60,000 bases of DNA from Polytrichum commune (lineage: Eukaryota; Streptophyta; Polytrichopsida; Polytrichales; Polytrichaceae). The stretch spans positions 35,667,554-35,727,553 of the forward strand of contig OX485803.1 of NCBI GenBank assembly GCA_950295325.1, given 5' to 3'. Numbering within the stretch: the stretch's first letter is position 1; the number at the start of each line of letters is the position of its first letter. This document shows positions 1-10,058 of this stretch, piece by piece. Below the pieces are notes generated by a model, which saw only the letters and a program-made list of their open reading frames with translations, was not told where the DNA came from and made no database searches. The position numbers and the translations under genes are program-made.

Positions 1-2504
1 TTGAGTATCGAACTCCTCCATCGTCGTTGAAACTGATGCTTTTGCTCTACGACGGTTGTGGAGCTGTGTGTTGGAATCAGTGATTGTTGTTCTCTTAAAT
101 TGGACTCGATGCTCACAAGAATCGAATTGGGGTAAGTAGATACTTGTTACTTGTTATTTTGGCTGGGCACGCCGTCCCTTGACTGTCGCAAGGCATTTTG
201 TGGCACTGATGTAGTTGTTACTTTTGTGCGTTGGTTACAGTATCTTGCTGAGACCCAGAAGCTGGAGGAGCTTCAGCTAAAGCAATCGAGACAATTCATT
301 CCAGTGGTCCCGAAAGCACTGGTCAGTGAGCTAGTCCCACTTCCCCACCGTGGTGTAATTCTGGGGACAGCCGTTACAGTCTGATTGCATTCGTCCTCCA
401 AGTCACTGGAGTCATTTGAAGCGTATTCTTGGCAACCCTGTAGTGTGTAGTCTGTCACTGATGATACATCTATATGTGGGCAATACATGCAGGGCCTTGT
501 TCCGCGAGAGAAACCGAAGCCAAAGGTGGTGGTGAGGGCCGCAGATGTTGTCGCACCTCCTACTAGCATGAAGGCCAGACTGACAGTGAGCACCTCCCAG
601 GTCCCAAGCTTACCTTATCGACCACCGGCTCCTCCTCGCCCAGATGCTCTAAAATCAGTCCAGACAGCAGGAATGATTTTGGGAAGGAAGGGCATTCAAG
701 AGGGAGGCCTGATGCCCTCGTCGTCCCATGTAAGTGGTCGACCGAAATCTGAGTTAATGCCATCAGTGGTGGCAGCATCTGGGGGTCTTATTCCGAACGT
801 AGGAAGTTCTGCAACTGGAGTTCTGCACCTTCCACGCAAGCCAAAGCAACTGCTTGATCGTCGGGCAGTTCCTATTTCTCCAGTGTCTGCTTCAGCAGGG
901 CTGGATGGAAATGGTGGGTCTGCGAGCACTAAGGATGGCAGTTCTGGAGCCATGAGTGGAAGCGATGAACGGCGGTCTACGCAACCCACGCAGAATCGTG
1001 TTGAGTTCTTCAACGCTCTGAGACGAAAGGCTGGTTTGAGTGCTCCTCCCAGCGTTGTAGATAAGTCGGATGTGGCACCTGCAAGAGACAGCGGTGTTGC
1101 GAATGGGAAGGAGGTTACAAACATATCTGCGGAGGAAGGTGGCATGGAGCTTTTGGAGGATGATGTAATGATCGATTCCCACCGGTTGGAGAATGGGGAT
1201 AGAGGACACGATGAGAGAACCCCGAGCTCTGGAACACCTGCCCCCGGTGATAAGGTTCATGTTGATGGCAGGGTAACTGAGAATGGACCAACCGCGGAGG
1301 ATACACCAAGGGTGGTGAATGATAAGGCGGATAGAGTTCCACAAGCACAGGTGGCTTCTGGTGCGACAGATGTGGAAGAAGAGTACATGTTTTTGAGATC
1401 GCTGGGATGGGTCGAAAGTGCAGAAGAAGTGGAGGACAGTCTGACAGAGGAGGAGATTATGTCCTTCTGGAAGCGGGTAAGCATATAAGCTCCTCGCCAC
1501 AGACGCACGCTTGAAGTTTTTGTTGATTGGGTGGTTGGGTGGTTGTTTCTGTTCGTGATTAATGCATTTGTAGTCAACAATATCTGTGTCTGTTATAAAT
1601 GTGAACACACGGCCTTGAAGCAATATGCTATCATCTGGAATCGATTGAAGTATCAGTATTGTTGATGCGTGCTTTGTGAAACAGGGTGTGTGAATGCTTT
1701 ATTCCGTAAACGGGAACTATCGTTAATCAACCTATATCAAATACATACAAAACGTTCAGAATGCATTTGTTTGTGATCCATGTATTTCTGTTGGGGTTGT
1801 TTTTGTGGATTTCGAGGTTATCTAACATGAATCATATGTAAGAGCATTACAGAAGTCGTTATCTTGGGTTGGTTAAGAATAAGGTTAGCCCATGCCTATA
1901 TATTTTGTTGACAGAAAAAAACGTTCTAATGTAACAGATAGAGCTATCCTTCAACCTGAATGGGGCTTTTTGTTGGGAGTCGGTCGCCTACGATTTAGTA
2001 TTGGTTGTTTTGCATAACAAAATTGAGGTAGCGTTGGAATTTGAATGAAGAGCAACCTATTTTTGTTTCATCGAGGGCCAAACTCACTGTAGCCACCAAA
2101 ATGGGTTTGACCCTCGATCAACCAATATCGAAAGTCCCCCGGTCGAATCTTCACGCTACCTCCAAGCATGCACCAAAAATTTATCTAGCATGGAGGGTGT
2201 TGTGTGCAAAGCAACCAACTCGTGACAAAGTCAAGTTGAGTTAGAGGATACCTCTAACATCGACATCCAAACGTTTTGTGTTGCGGATATTTGTGTGTAA
2301 TATCTTCTCTGACATGTCTTATCGATGATGGGAGTGCAGAAAAATGAGTTGACAACATCAGGAGCTGCAGGGAGACCTAGCAGTAACCACAACCATCACA
2401 GGCGGATGGACTTCAAAGTCGGCAGTGTTGGTAGTGAGACGTCGGGTTTGAGCACCTCTGACAGCGAATCTGATGATGACTGTCGTGCCCGGGTTCGCCG
2501 GTAG
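1..2504 (+). CDS. Vasculin (GPBP1)-like protein, left copy, 5' end outside window
   Basis: This is the 3' part of a vasculin-like nuclear protein gene. Three coding exons are visible: 241-321 (after ...ggttacag, donor gtcagt), 493-1476 (after atacatgcag, donor gtaagc) and 2340-2504 (after gtgcag, stop TAG). All three join in phase 0. The exons give KLEELQLKQSRQ, then a proline- and serine-rich stretch, then the vasculin-family C-terminal block LGWVESAEEVEDSLTEEE, and finish with a tail holding STSDSESDDD. Human vasculin has a comparable block (..MGW....PLTEDE..), and plant homologues of unknown function share the LRSLGW...LTEEE pattern. Vasculin is described as a GC-rich promoter-binding nuclear factor; the role of the plant protein is inferred only. 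The exons look identical to those of the complete copy at 11947-16313. The earlier exons would lie upstream of the window, so whether this copy is intact cannot be judged. Confidence 0.8.
2025..2162. mobile_element. 138-bp foldback MITE in vasculin intron 4 (left copy)
   Basis: The ends GAGGTAGCG and CGCTACCTC are inverted. Inside, TCGAGGGCCAAACTCA faces TGGGTTTGACCCTCGA, so the whole unit can fold into one long hairpin. It lies in the last intron of the vasculin-like gene (1477-2339). No clear target-site duplication is visible. A short open frame at 2041-2244 crosses it and is not a gene. Confidence 0.6.
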
Positions 2505-3375
2505 TTGTTATTCACTTGACGATGAAAAGAATAGACCATCCCTGAATGTTGAGATAATGCAAGAGCTCTAGTAGATGGAGATTGGAGGATGGGGAGAAAA
2601 GAATGAGAGTTATTGGTAGGTGTAGGGCTCTTACTGAAACTTGTGCAGTGGAACCTGCTTGTCTTACACTTTGGTCAGGTGGAGCAAAGCTGAGTGGATG
2701 AATTTTAGAAGGGGGTCAAGAGATTCAGAGGTCAATTCTTGTAGTTCCCCACATACTGGAGGAGAAACATTCTGAAATGAAGAATGTGGGGCACAAAACC
2801 ACTCCAAGGTTCGACCACAACTTCCAATTTGTGTGGCTAAAAATAGATGGCCACTAGTTTCGTGTGTATTGAAAAAAGTTTTTTGTGGTAATCGAGGAGG
2901 TGCCCCTGGCTTGCCTTGTGCCTCGACCTCTTGGGGACCTCTCTCAGCACTGACCCGGTGGCTCCCAGCTACCAATGGTTTTTGGTGTATTGGGAGCCAC
3001 TTGGTTTTGTTAAAGAAGCTTATGACAAAGCAACTATTCACACTGTTTTGGTCTCTGTCCGAACCCTGTCACTGCAATCTTTTTACCCTTCACCAGAATG
3101 TCGTTTTGTTTTCTCTGTTCTGTTTGGGAAGGCACTTGTTGATTGTGGTGGAGTTGCCATGGATTGGAAGTTTTCCCCAGAGCATCCTATGTCAAGTCTA
3201 GGTGTCTGACATCCTTATTATGTACATGCCCAAAATCAGGACGGAGTGATGAAGCAGGCAGTAAAGCATCTATGATGTATGCGCGGAAGTGTGAGCTCGG
3301 ATTCATACAGGCTTGTGATTTATTAACGCATCTAGTTACTGGTTCATCGCTCCAGGCCTAATGGTCTCCAAAATG
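2505..3375 (+). other. 3' flank/UTR of left vasculin-like copy, no recognised gene
   Basis: This segment between the TAG at 2504 and the palindrome breakpoint has open frames on both strands (for example 2916-3209 plus, 97 aa, and 2664-3041 minus, 125 aa). None resembles a family I know, and they overlap one another. It is most simply 3'UTR and downstream DNA. The mirrored segment is 11076-11946. Confidence 0.4.
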
Positions 3376-3726
3376 GTGTATGCAACTATCTATGAGATGG
3401 CAAAATCTGCAAGGGACTGGAAACCCTGGAAGGAAAACCAAAGGAAAGTCAAAGTACTTCGCCACAAGAGATAGGACAATGGATTGGAGACCCCCAATTA
3501 TGCAACAACTAAAGAATTTTGAAAAGCTGGACAATATTGACACACATGAAGAATTAGGGCTACTCAGCACTGATACCAAGACTTATTTCATAACCGAGGA
3601 TGTTTTGGAATATAGATTACCAAATGGAGAAGTCAAAATGTGTATAACAAAAGAGGATGCACATGATTGGGTAAGAGGTGTACGTGGACATAAGGAACCT
3701 CACATGATTAAAGAAAATGTGCTCAA
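3376..3726 (+). repeat. Displaced copy of an integrase-linker module (similar to about 5955-6310)
   Basis: This stretch is roughly 85-90% alike by eye to about 5955-6310. It encodes DWRPPIMQQLKN, HEELGLLSTDTKTYF and EDAHDWVRG. It starts within a few bases of the palindrome breakpoint and ends near 3726, where it joins directly to reverse-transcriptase-tail sequence. It therefore sits out of order, upstream of RNase H instead of between RNase H and integrase. Confidence 0.65.
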
Positions 3727-3739
3727 ATAGGAGCTTCTT

Positions 3740-4330
3740 AGGATAAGCCATATAGCACCAAAAATTCATTTGGATCTACACAGAAGAAAATGTAGACCCC
3801 TTTACTTACTTTTGGAGAAAGGGGAGAAGTTAATTTGGTCCAAATCTTGTTAAGAGGCATTTGGCGAAGTTAAGAAAAGACCCACAACTACACCCATTTT
3901 GATAACCCGCAATTGGACAATGGAGTTTGACATGCATTGTGATGCCTCTAACTTAGCCATTGGGGTAGTTTTAGCCCAAAACATGTAAGGAGATAAAGAT
4001 TCTCTGATACATTATGCAAGCAGACTTCTAAACAATGCAGAAAAGAATTACAACACAACAAAGTGAGAAGCTTTGGCAATAATTTACTTAGTGGGTAAAT
4101 TTTGACACTAACTCTTAGCCTTTTTTCTTATTTTCTTATTTAATTATTTTTTATGTAGACCATCAAGCTCTACTTTACTTGGTCAACCGACCGGTGGTAT
4201 ATGGGTGAATAGCAAGATGGATGTTCTTACTTCAAGAGTACGACTTTGCAGTTGTTTACAGACCAGTAGAAGACATGTAATGGCTAATCACCTATCAAGA
4301 ATTGAGAGTGGAAAAACACCCTTAGCAGTG
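3740..4330 (+). pseudogene. Gypsy pol fragment: RT tail and RNase H
   Basis: Translated pieces fit the Ty3/gypsy RNase H domain: LYLLLEKGEKLIWSKSC (end of reverse transcriptase/connection), FDMHCDASNLAIGVVLAQ with the first catalytic Asp, HYASRLLNNAEKNYNTTK followed by a stop and EALAIIYLV with the Glu, then DHQALLYLVNRPVV with the next Asp, and LLQEYDFAVVYRP. At least four in-frame stops interrupt it (near 3988, 4063, 4207 and 4277). Most of the reverse transcriptase palm is missing upstream. Confidence 0.75.
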
Positions 4331-4377
4331 AACGGTCATTTTCCAGATGCATGCCTTACATGATGCATGTGCAACCT

Positions 4378-7200
4378 TTTGAAGACTGGAGGGCACCATT
4401 TATTGAGTACCTCACACATGGAAACTAATCACAAGTGGAGGAACCCCTTGAGAGCAAGACATAATTAGGCAACTAAGTGAAGCATTTGTGCTAGATAATG
4501 ATAAGCTAAAGCAAGTAAGCATCACCGGTAAAATACATAAATGTATAGCCAGTGACATCATTAAAGAAAGTGTAAGTGAAGCCTACGAACATGAAGGCAC
4601 ACATTTCAATCTTATTTCCGCTTGGCATTACGTATTGCGCACACCATATTGATGGCCTACTCATCGAAGCAATATTTTGGAATATTGCCAAGAATGCATG
4701 GTGTGTAAGATTGCAAATAAGTAAGCAGAGGAAAATTTTGATGCCTCGACCTTACCAAATCCGAAGACGACGATGAACCACTACCCACTGAACCTTTGAA
4801 AGCACAAGAAACTTTGATAAAAGAAATGAAACCATATTGGACAAGCCCGTATGTCCAATACTTAACACAAGGAACGCAGTAGGAAAGTGACCTACGTGAA
4901 GCAGAGAAGAAATTGATAGCCTATTGTAGGCAATTCTTCATTCTCAGGGAAGGAGAATTACATCACATTTTCCATAACAATATCATCAAAAGATGTATAC
5001 CTAGAAAATACGTGAGGAGTAACATCAAGAGCATCCATACCCAAGAAAACCAACATCACTCAATCAATGCCACTAAACAACTCATTTTACAAAGGGCGTA
5101 TTGGTGGCCCACCATAGCTAAAGACATCTCATTGTTTATCATACTATGTAGCGAATGCGGTGAAAAAGAAGAACTACCTAAGGAGGTAGACCTTACCAAC
5201 CGCAATACCTCAAGGGAAATGGTGCCTTACAAGAACTCGACAGACGATTGGAGAACCCCCCTCATTGAGTACATTGTCCACGGTAGACTAAGCACCGGTA
5301 CTCAAAGAGAGCAAAGAGAAATAACACTGGAAAGCGAAAATTTACATTAGAGGAAGGAAAACTTAAACGACTTGAGAAAATGGAATGACCAAAATATGCA
5401 TTGGGGTTTTCCAACTAAAGGATTGGTTACGAAAAATGCACATTCTTCAACAAAGACACCTAAATATTGACCAAGCTTGGTATCGAGTTTTCAAAGGAGA
5501 TTGATGGTGGCCTACAGAAACATGGGAACATCTTAGCACGGAGGTGACTTGGCAACTAGTTATGTTTGGACCATATTGGTGGCCGTACGCCGTGTTGACG
5601 TTAAATATCTATGCAACTTGGAATCTTCAGTTTATAGGAACTAAAATGGGAATTTAAAAGACAAGTAAAAATAACCACTCCTATACATAGGTGACCTAAG
5701 AGAGGAAGTTACTATAGATTGGAGGCGTCCTTACATAGAATATTTGACATGCAAGAAAGTCTTCAACCAAAACTTAACGCAAGATCAAAAAGTTGTCGAA
5801 CACCGGTATTTTGTATTCACCAACAACACTTTGAAACGAATCCGTAAGTGAGGCAAAAGAAACCAAGAATGCATCCCAGAGGCCCAAGTCCCCGTAAACT
5901 TAGCCAAGATTCATGGAGACATCAAATGGGATCATATTGGTGGCCGACATGGGGAAATAACGTATGCAACTACCTACAACATTACAAAATTTGCAAGGGA
6001 CTGTAAACTCTGGAAAGAAAACCAAAGGAAAGTCAAAATACTTTGCCACAAGAGATAATACAAACACCGGATTGGGGACCCCCAATTATGCAATAACTAA
6101 AGAATATTGAAAAGCTGGACCATATTGACACACATGAAGAATTAGGGCTACTCAACATTGATACCAAGACTTATTTAATAACCGAAGATGGTTTGAAATA
6201 TATATTACCAAATGGAGAAGTCAAAATGTGTATAACAAAAGAGGATGCACATGATTGGGTAAAAATGGTACATGAACATAAGGAACCTCACCTGACTAAA
6301 GAAGAGGTGCTCACTCAAGTAAACGAAGGTCCATACTGGTGACTGACCATACCGTCAAATGTAGAGCGATTAACAAATGAATGCAAGGCTTACAAGCCTA
6401 GAGCCTTGATAGGGCTCAGGAAAATGGACTATGGGGCTATCACCTTAAAGGATGACACACATGATTGGAGAGAACCAATCATACAACACTTCAAATATCC
6501 AATGGAAATAAGCAATTTTGACTTTCACGAAGAATTGGGCATCTTAAGAGATGGAGTACCCAACTACTTCTTAAAAGAAGGTGAACTAAAAGAGAGATTA
6601 GCAAGTGGAGACAATAAACATTACATCTCCTGAGAAGAGGTAATTGAATGGTTGACAAATATTCACAAACAAAGGGATTCACATTTCTCAATGGATGAGA
6701 TGACTTCCCAAGTTACAAATGGACCTTATTGGTGGCCCACAATTCCTCCTGACATAGATCAACTATGTAAAGAATGTAGGGTGTGCTGGCCTACAAAACC
6801 CCCAGAACATGTTTTTGGTTGCACCACAATCGCAATCAAGGAAAAAGGACAAGATTGGAGAACACCCTACATCTACTACTTGAAACATGCTAGGTTGATT
6901 ATTAAAGCATCAACTACCCAATGACAACAAATAGCAATACGCACCCACCCTTACATCCTAACCCATGCGGGACACTAAAGAAAGAAGAATTGGATGGTAT
7001 ACGAAGAACATGCGTAGCCGGGCTCATAACAACTGCAATCATTGCAGAGGCTCATGAAGGAATTTCTAGAGGGCATTTTTCAACTAATATTACCTTGCAC
7101 AAGATATTGACCGCCTTGTATTGGTGGCCCACAATGAAGAAGGATGTCCATCTTTATTGCACCCAATGTGATATATGTCAAAGTGTAGGCCCCAAAATAT
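4378..7200 (+). repeat. Tandem ladder of integrase linker plus HHCC zinc-binding modules
   Basis: Each module has a DWRxP-type linker (EDWRAPFIEYLTHG, DDWRTPLIEYIVHGRL, IDWRRPYIEYL, HDWREPIIQHFK, QDWRTPYIYYLKHARL) followed by His-His and a YWWPT block ending in CxxC. YWWP-like signatures start at about 4646, 5099, 5504, 5573, 5935, 6333, 6727 and 7119; the last four are 392-398 bp apart. The 6727 module (HKQRDSH ... YWWPTIPPDI ... CKEC) and the 7119 module (HEGISRGH ... [10 protein letters not shown] ... CTQC) keep all four zinc ligands. Others have lost some or have stops, as in PY*WPT at 4646 and YW*LT at 6333. A normal gypsy element has only one such module between RNase H and the integrase core. 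Confidence 0.7.
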
Positions 7201-7358
7201 CAACAAACCTCCAACCCTTATATCATACAATGCCTACTGAGGTGTTTCAGAAATGGGTTTTGGATTTCATTGGGCCAGTCAATCCACCAACAAAAAACAC
7301 CAAAAACCGGTACATCATTACGGCTACAAACTACACCACCAAGTTGGTAGAAGCCTGA
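6921..7358 (+). pseudogene. Gypsy integrase N-terminal zinc finger and start of catalytic core
   Basis: This 145-codon frame holds the last and best HHCC module (HEGISRGH, 27 residues, CTQC) and runs into the integrase core: [15 protein letters not shown] carries the first catalytic Asp, and [15 protein letters not shown] corresponds to the second-Asp strand, where Asp is replaced by Asn. It stops at 7356-7358, before the distal Glu. The frame may be intact at the zinc finger, but the integrase as a whole cannot be active. Confidence 0.75.
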
Positions 7359-7515
7359 GCTTTAAAGATAGTTTGCCTTCAAACATTCTCAAAAGTGCAT
7401 TGGAATCCCAGTAAAGTCACACTGGTATTTCCAAACTTGCAAGTCTCATACCTTCCAAGCGGTACTTAGAGGAGCATTATCAAAGTGGGAAAAGAATCTT
7501 GAACTCACGGAAAGC

Positions 7516-7845
7516 ATGAAGAGGGGACTAGAAGCAAAGCAAACCAAATTAAATGTTCTCAGTATCGATGCAGCCCTCAACTACGTACCAACTAACCCCA
7601 TAATAGAGAGGCTTCCTAAAGGCATTTCACCTCGAAGACTTCTTCACTTTAGTCTCTTGGAGAGTGATACACCCCAAATTGGCAACAGAGGCCATTGCCT
7701 CTTTGGACCCCATGACTTTGACAATAGCAGTATAGGGCAAAAGTGTACCTCTCATTTCCAAAAAATGACGGAAACAATTCCAACAAGTTTTCCACTTCAC
7801 TTTGAAGGAGGCATAGCTAGTCACAACGGAATGACAACTTATTGA
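7516..7845 (+). pseudogene. Unrecognised 109-codon frame downstream of gypsy integrase
   Basis: I do not recognise the product. It lies 158 bp after the integrase fragment on the same strand and one codon before the next frame. It has no obvious integrase core Glu, chromodomain or zinc knuckle. It may be a relic of the element's 3' coding region. Confidence 0.3.
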
Positions 7846-7846
7846 A

Positions 7847-8668
7847 TTGTTCCCCACACTGAAAGAGAATCCAGAGGAGGAGACTGTGCACATATCCGAT
7901 TGTCAACACCCAAGGGGCAAGGTTGCCTCTACATCTCCTAAGTTCATTTTTCTGCCTCAACACAAAGCATTAGACCAAGTAGCCATTTCATTTGTCAAAG
8001 TCATAATGACAACACTCAATGGCCAAGAAGTGGACTCACCACATGAATTTCACCCTGAGATTACAGAAGAGATTCTCAATTTGCACAACAAGCATTTTGC
8101 AACCAAAGTCAAAATGGAGATAAACACAATTGGACCCCATCTAACCCTCATTCTCAAAGCAAGAGGAGTTCTCAACATGAAAAAGGAACTAGAGGCGGGT
8201 TACAAAACTAGGATATCACTCACCATGGAAGAACAACAAGCACCTCACCCAAGGCTGAAAAAACACAAGGAGGCCAAAAAGCTGACGGAAATGCAATCCA
8301 GAATTTGGTTGATACCACATCAGCACACGCATCCAACAAAGGGAGGATTCAAGCAACATACAACCACACAAGTTTACTCGATAACCCCACAACTTGTCAA
8401 AACCATCTCAGAACTACCACAACAACATGTGATTTTTAAAACCATGGAAAACATACCACCCTCAAATCCTTTACCTTCCATGATAGAACAGATTTGTCAA
8501 GCACATCGTAGACTAGAAAACTTGTTGGTTTCTTTTACAACCAAAGCCCCACAGAAATTAGTGAACATAATGAACGATGAGTTCTTCAAAATACAAAGAG
8601 AGGTTAGTCTACAGGATAGCCTAGGACAACCAACCAACACCTGCTTAGACGCATTACTTAAATCTTAG
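7847..8668 (+). CDS. Unrecognised 273-aa open frame inside the gypsy spacer
   Basis: This is the longest open frame of the spacer. The predicted protein is hydrophilic and rich in Lys, Thr, Pro and His, with segments such as HEFHPEITEEILNLHNKH and PSMIEQICQAHRRLENL, and no membrane span or catalytic motif that I recognise. It follows the integrase fragment on the same strand, and a coiled-coil-like stretch follows it. It could be an extra 3' ORF of the retroelement, an aberrantly placed gag-like piece, or chance openness in AC-rich DNA. The window gives no evidence of expression. Confidence 0.35.
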   Translation: MFPTLKENPEEETVHISDCQHPRGKVASTSPKFIFLPQHKALDQVAISFVKVIMTTLNGQEVDSPHEFHPEITEEILNLHNKHFATKVKMEINTIGPHLTLILKARGVLNMKKELEAGYKTRISLTMEEQQAPHPRLKKHKEAKKLTEMQSRIWLIPHQHTHPTKGGFKQHTTTQVYSITPQLVKTISELPQQHVIFKTMENIPPSNPLPSMIEQICQAHRRLENLLVSFTTKAPQKLVNIMNDEFFKIQREVSLQDSLGQPTNTCLDALLKS

Positions 8669-8812
8669 GATGCACAATTATAGCACTTGGCAACACAACT
8701 ACCTAATTCAGAGGGTCTCAATGATGTCAAAATTGAGGCCATCTTCTATTTTGAAGAAGAATCAGCCACATTGCAGCACACGTTCGATTAGGCCTAAGAG
8801 GATATAATATCC

Positions 8813-9130
8813 CTAAAAGGGAAAAAGGGAAAAACCCTCGAACAGTTGAGAAGACTTCAAGAGAAAATGAATAACCAAAAAAAACAAACAGAACTCAAAG
8901 ATCAAGAAATCAACCACTTGAACAATTAAATCACCGACATGAACGACATGATGAGGTGACAAGATGGTTTGATTGCTAACTAAAAAAACGAGTAACTTAA
9001 ACTCGAATCTCAAATTGCCAGCAACCAACAAGACATTGTGAAGCTCAACTCAGAAAATCAAAATTGAAGGCAAAAATGACAGCAGGTACGGGGAAAGCAA
9101 ACCTGCACTGAGTTGGGAGCACCTCAGAAT
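8813..9130 (+). pseudogene. Broken coiled-coil-like coding stretch
   Basis: One frame reads KTLEQLRRLQEKMNNQKK, then ELKDQEINHLNN, a stop, and later LKLESQIASNQQDIVKLN with further stops. The heptad-like spacing of Leu/Ile suggests a coiled coil, such as occurs in some gag-type proteins. The 3' position after integrase is unusual for gag. At least five stops make it a pseudogene. Confidence 0.35.
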
Positions 9131-10058
9131 GCGACACAATTTCAGCACATCCCATCATGAGCAAAGAGGAGCATACCCTAACCGCCAGAGTAGTGAACAT
9201 GTTTTTGATTGAACTTCAAAGGGGTCTGGGACACCCAAAAAAATCAAAAAAACAAAAAAAAACACATATCTTTTGCAAACACTCACTATGTAGAAAGGGG
9301 AGCTTGGACATGGAACTATCCCCCAATCAACCATGTACCCTAAAACAGAAATTTACCATCAGATTTTGAAGCACAGCAAATCCCTGGAATCAATAATGTA
9401 GTACTATCGAGTATATGGTGGATTACACATGTTATTCAGTAACATTCCTCTACTCAAAACATGATGCAATCTAAAATTCACCTAGATCGAGGAAAGATGG
9501 AGCCATGCAAATACCGTGGCCAAGGACACATTGGTTTTCATGTGGTGTTTGGATGAACACAAAACACTTCTAGGTGTAATGGAAACACACTCAGGCTCTC
9601 CCCCGTTCTACACCAAGAGGCACATAATTAGATGCGTCATGCTATTACAACAACACCACAACATGATCCAGAATCCCATAGAGTCGCTTCCAACTCTGAA
9701 ATCTAACTCATATAACCAATACCACACAGTAAGAAATTTATAACGAAGCAAAATGCAGTGTTTCGATCAAGCCCTGGTCAACCTAGCCATGGAAGATTCC
9801 GCCATATGTTATGAGGCCATGCAACACTACCAAGCCCTCGCCAACAAACATTTTGATTGTGCTCTATAGCCAACCTTAAGCCAACTCAAAGATTTTGTGA
9901 CCAAAACACTTCATGAACAACAAACAACCCTCACCAGCAGGAGGTTTGGGACCATCAACAACAACACCTTACTACTCAAACCAAAAGATCATATGATTGA
10001 GCACAAGACAAGAAAAGAAAGCATAGGGACATGCTTTCTCTGAGAGGGGGAAGTAAAA
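9131..10058 (+). other. 3' untranslated-like part of the gypsy spacer, ending in a purine tract
   Basis: Only short open frames occur here (9157-9369, 9516-9743) and I recognise none. A purine-rich run, gagagggggaagt at about 10041-10053, precedes tgtagagtcacc, as a polypurine tract precedes a 3' LTR starting with TG. Without a matching 5' LTR in the window this remains a guess. Confidence 0.3.

Larger units (their letters stand above)
1..3375 (+). repeat. Left arm of large inverted duplication
   Basis: Reading this stretch and the reverse complement of 11076-14450 side by side gives the same sequence, with position p matching 14451-p. The arm continues beyond the window start, so its full length is at least 3375 bp. 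Identity is near total: the 328-codon exon 4 gives the same peptide in both arms. The two differences I found are single bases at 3327 (c, opposite t) and 3359 (t, opposite c), both within 50 bp of the inner breakpoint. Homology stops after ...ctccaaaatg at 3375. This suggests either a very young duplication, gene conversion between the arms, or an assembly fold-back. Confidence 0.95.

Noticed and set aside
892-1623. 243-codon minus-strand open frame over vasculin exon 4 (and its mirror 12828-13559 plus)
   Set aside because: It lies opposite a well-supported spliced exon, crosses the exon-intron border, and its product is low-complexity without family resemblance.
2916-3209. 97-codon frame downstream of the vasculin stop as a separate gene
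   Set aside because: No recognisable family and several competing frames on both strands; the mirror copy only repeats the same sequence. Kept as 3' flank.
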